From Oscillospiraceae bacterium (GTDB taxonomy: Bacteria > Bacillota_A > Clostridia > Saccharofermentanales > Saccharofermentanaceae), in NCBI GenBank assembly GCA_902791885.1, contig CADAXO010000024.1, forward strand, positions 1 through 14,431: a DNA stretch of 14,431 bases, in the 5' to 3' direction. The notes under the pieces are model-generated. The model saw only the letters and a list, made by a program, of their open reading frames with translations, did no database searches and was not told the DNA's origin. The translations under genes were made by a program, and so were the position numbers. This document shows, piece after piece, positions 13,469 to 14,431 of this stretch. Each line of letters opens with the position of its first letter. The stretch's first letter is position 1.

Positions 13469-14227
13469 ATGATACATATTTTTGCTGCCATTGAATGTGA
13501 GATATCACCTCTGCGTCATATGGTCTCGGATGAACTGGAAATAGTTCTTACGGGTATAGGCAAGGTTAATGCGGCATTTGCAGTCGGAAGAACATTTCCT
13601 GACGGATTAACGCGTAAAGATCTTAAAGACGATGTGATCATCAATATCGGAATCTGCGGTTCCAAAGATCTGAGCGGTTTGTTCCTTGTTAATAAGATCA
13701 CCGATGAAGCAACTTCGAAGGATTATTATCCCGATATTATCAGAGTTACCGGTCTTCCGGAGGCTCCTCTTATCACATGTGATCATGTTGCGACTGATCT
13801 TTCATCAGGCGTTCTGTATGACATGGAAGGTTCTGCAATATTTCAGACGGCAGCTAAGCTTATAAGTCCCGACAGGATCATCTTCCTGAAACTTGTAAGT
13901 GACAAAGGAACTGATGCCGGCGATGTTACCGCAGAATGGGTGAAGGAGACTGTATCGTCTTATCTTCCCGAGATAACATCATGTATCGAACAGATCAAAG
14001 AAAGCCTCGGAACACACTCCGAAAAGCACGATTACACAGATCTTTATTCAAAGCTTCATGCGTCATCTTCGATGGAACTTAAGATCGGTGAACTTATGGA
14101 ATTTGCGCAGAGTATGGGCATTGACGGAAGAAAGCTTTTCGATGAGGCAGGAGCGGAAGATGCCGTTTCCAGAGCGCAGGGCAAGGAGGTTATCTTACGT
14201 GTTAAAGATAAACTCATTTCCTGCTAA
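13469..14227 (+). CDS. Nucleoside phosphorylase superfamily protein, MTA/SAH nucleosidase-like
   Basis: This protein of 252 residues resembles enzymes that hydrolyse the glycosidic bond of MTA, SAH or 5'-deoxyadenosine. The N-terminus IFAAIECEISPL aligns with the IGAMEEEVTLL start of E. coli MTA/SAH nucleosidase, keeping the catalytic Glu (here Glu11). LTGIGKVNAA, INIGICGS, the substrate-binding LYDMEGSAIFQTA segment and LVSDKGTDAG with the catalytic Asp follow in family order. About 75 extra residues after 175 form a charged helical C-terminal region (SSMELKIGELMEFAQSMGID) not found in standard MTA nucleosidases. ATG 13469 is preferred because it starts exactly at the family N-terminus, though no ribosome binding site precedes it. 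The frame extends further upstream into the tRNA gene, which is not credible coding. The next gene, splB, starts inside its last 29 bases, implying coupled expression. Substrate is inferred. Confidence 0.85.
   Translation: MIHIFAAIECEISPLRHMVSDELEIVLTGIGKVNAAFAVGRTFPDGLTRKDLKDDVIINIGICGSKDLSGLFLVNKITDEATSKDYYPDIIRVTGLPEAPLITCDHVATDLSSGVLYDMEGSAIFQTAAKLISPDRIIFLKLVSDKGTDAGDVTAEWVKETVSSYLPEITSCIEQIKESLGTHSEKHDYTDLYSKLHASSSMELKIGELMEFAQSMGIDGRKLFDEAGAEDAVSRAQGKEVILRVKDKLISC
14183..14190 (+). promoter_or_regulatory. Ribosome binding site deciding the splB start
   Basis: AAGGAGGT, a full anti-16S match, lies 8 bases before GTG 14199 within the end of the nucleosidase gene. It marks GTG 14199 as the start. 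Confidence 0.85.
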
Positions 14228-14431
14228 TTTCTCACATATTTATGTAGAGGAGAAGGCGCTGGAGTATAAGATGACTTCAGATGTTTTATCTCGCTTTAAA
14301 GAAGCGAACATCATACCGATCAAACACTACAAAGATGTGTTTAACCGAACCTCACAGGATGCGTGTCTTCAGAACAGATCGAAGAGTCTCATACTTGCCG
14401 TAAATGACGGCAGAAAGATATTCGATGCATC
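14199..14431 (+). CDS. splB: Spore photoproduct lyase, N-terminal part (3' end off window)
   Basis: SplB is a radical SAM enzyme that repairs the spore photoproduct, a thymine dimer formed by UV in spore DNA, during germination. From GTG 14199 the frame stays open to the window edge (77 codons). It reads MLKINSFPANFSHIYVEE, then KALEYKMTSDVLSRF, then IIPIKHYKDVFNR and SLILAVNDGRKIF. The HIYVEEKALEY, IPIKHYKDVFNR and LILAV segments are typical of the SplB N-terminus. The CxxxCxxC iron-sulfur motif would lie beyond the window. The start overlaps the nucleosidase gene by 29 bases. Its presence points to an endospore-forming host. Confidence 0.87.
   Translation, partial: MLKINSFPANFSHIYVEEKALEYKMTSDVLSRFKEANIIPIKHYKDVFNRTSQDACLQNRSKSLILAVNDGRKIFDA

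Overview
The window looks like a chromosomal segment from a Gram-positive, probably endospore-forming member of the Clostridia. The support is the start of a spore photoproduct lyase gene at the right edge, strong AAGGAGG-type ribosome binding sites, Clostridia-style MurD motifs, a heterodimeric type IV ABC exporter, and Thr/Glu-rich extracytoplasmic linkers of the kind seen in gut and rumen Ruminococcaceae-like bacteria. The genus cannot be read from the sequence. I see no phage, insertion sequence, CRISPR array or other mobile DNA.

Region 1 (1-6027, + strand) is a tight run of four genes. They are the 3' part of an MTA/SAH deaminase-like amidohydrolase whose first base pairs are off the window, two overlapping ABC exporter half-transporters that together form one consensus and one degenerate ATP site, and murD for peptidoglycan precursor synthesis. 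The amidohydrolase appears to lack about 11 residues of a normally conserved active-site-side loop.

Region 2 (6028-9569, + strand) starts with an extended -10 promoter candidate. It holds three tightly packed genes for membrane proteins that I cannot assign to a described system. These are a small two-helix protein with a Cache-like outer domain, a large protein joining a similar outer domain to a 12-helix major-facilitator-like body with a charged cytoplasmic tail, and a protein with a sigma-region-2-like N-terminus, one membrane helix and an acidic exported tail. A secreted serpin lipoprotein (9624-10955) follows after 54 bases with no terminator between, so it may belong to the same transcript. 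This is the best candidate for an undescribed module in the window.

Region 3 (10956-13071) begins with two facing hairpin terminators. They separate the serpin from a minus-strand gene for a membrane-anchored protein. That protein has a long disordered cytoplasmic part carrying repeated N/S-P-F motifs, one membrane helix, a Thr/Glu repeat stalk and a beta-rich outer domain.

Region 4 (13072-14431) opens with two divergent sigma-A-type promoters. The right one drives tRNA-Leu(UAA) and initiator tRNA-fMet(CAU), and the fMet gene carries an apparent one-base bulge in its T stem. A terminator follows. A nucleosidase of the MTA/SAH nucleosidase superfamily comes next; its start codon has no ribosome binding site but sits exactly at the expected +1 of a TATAAT box, so it may be leaderless. 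It overlaps the GTG start of splB, a radical SAM spore DNA repair enzyme. A nucleosidase able to clear 5'-deoxyadenosine-type products would make sense beside a radical SAM enzyme.
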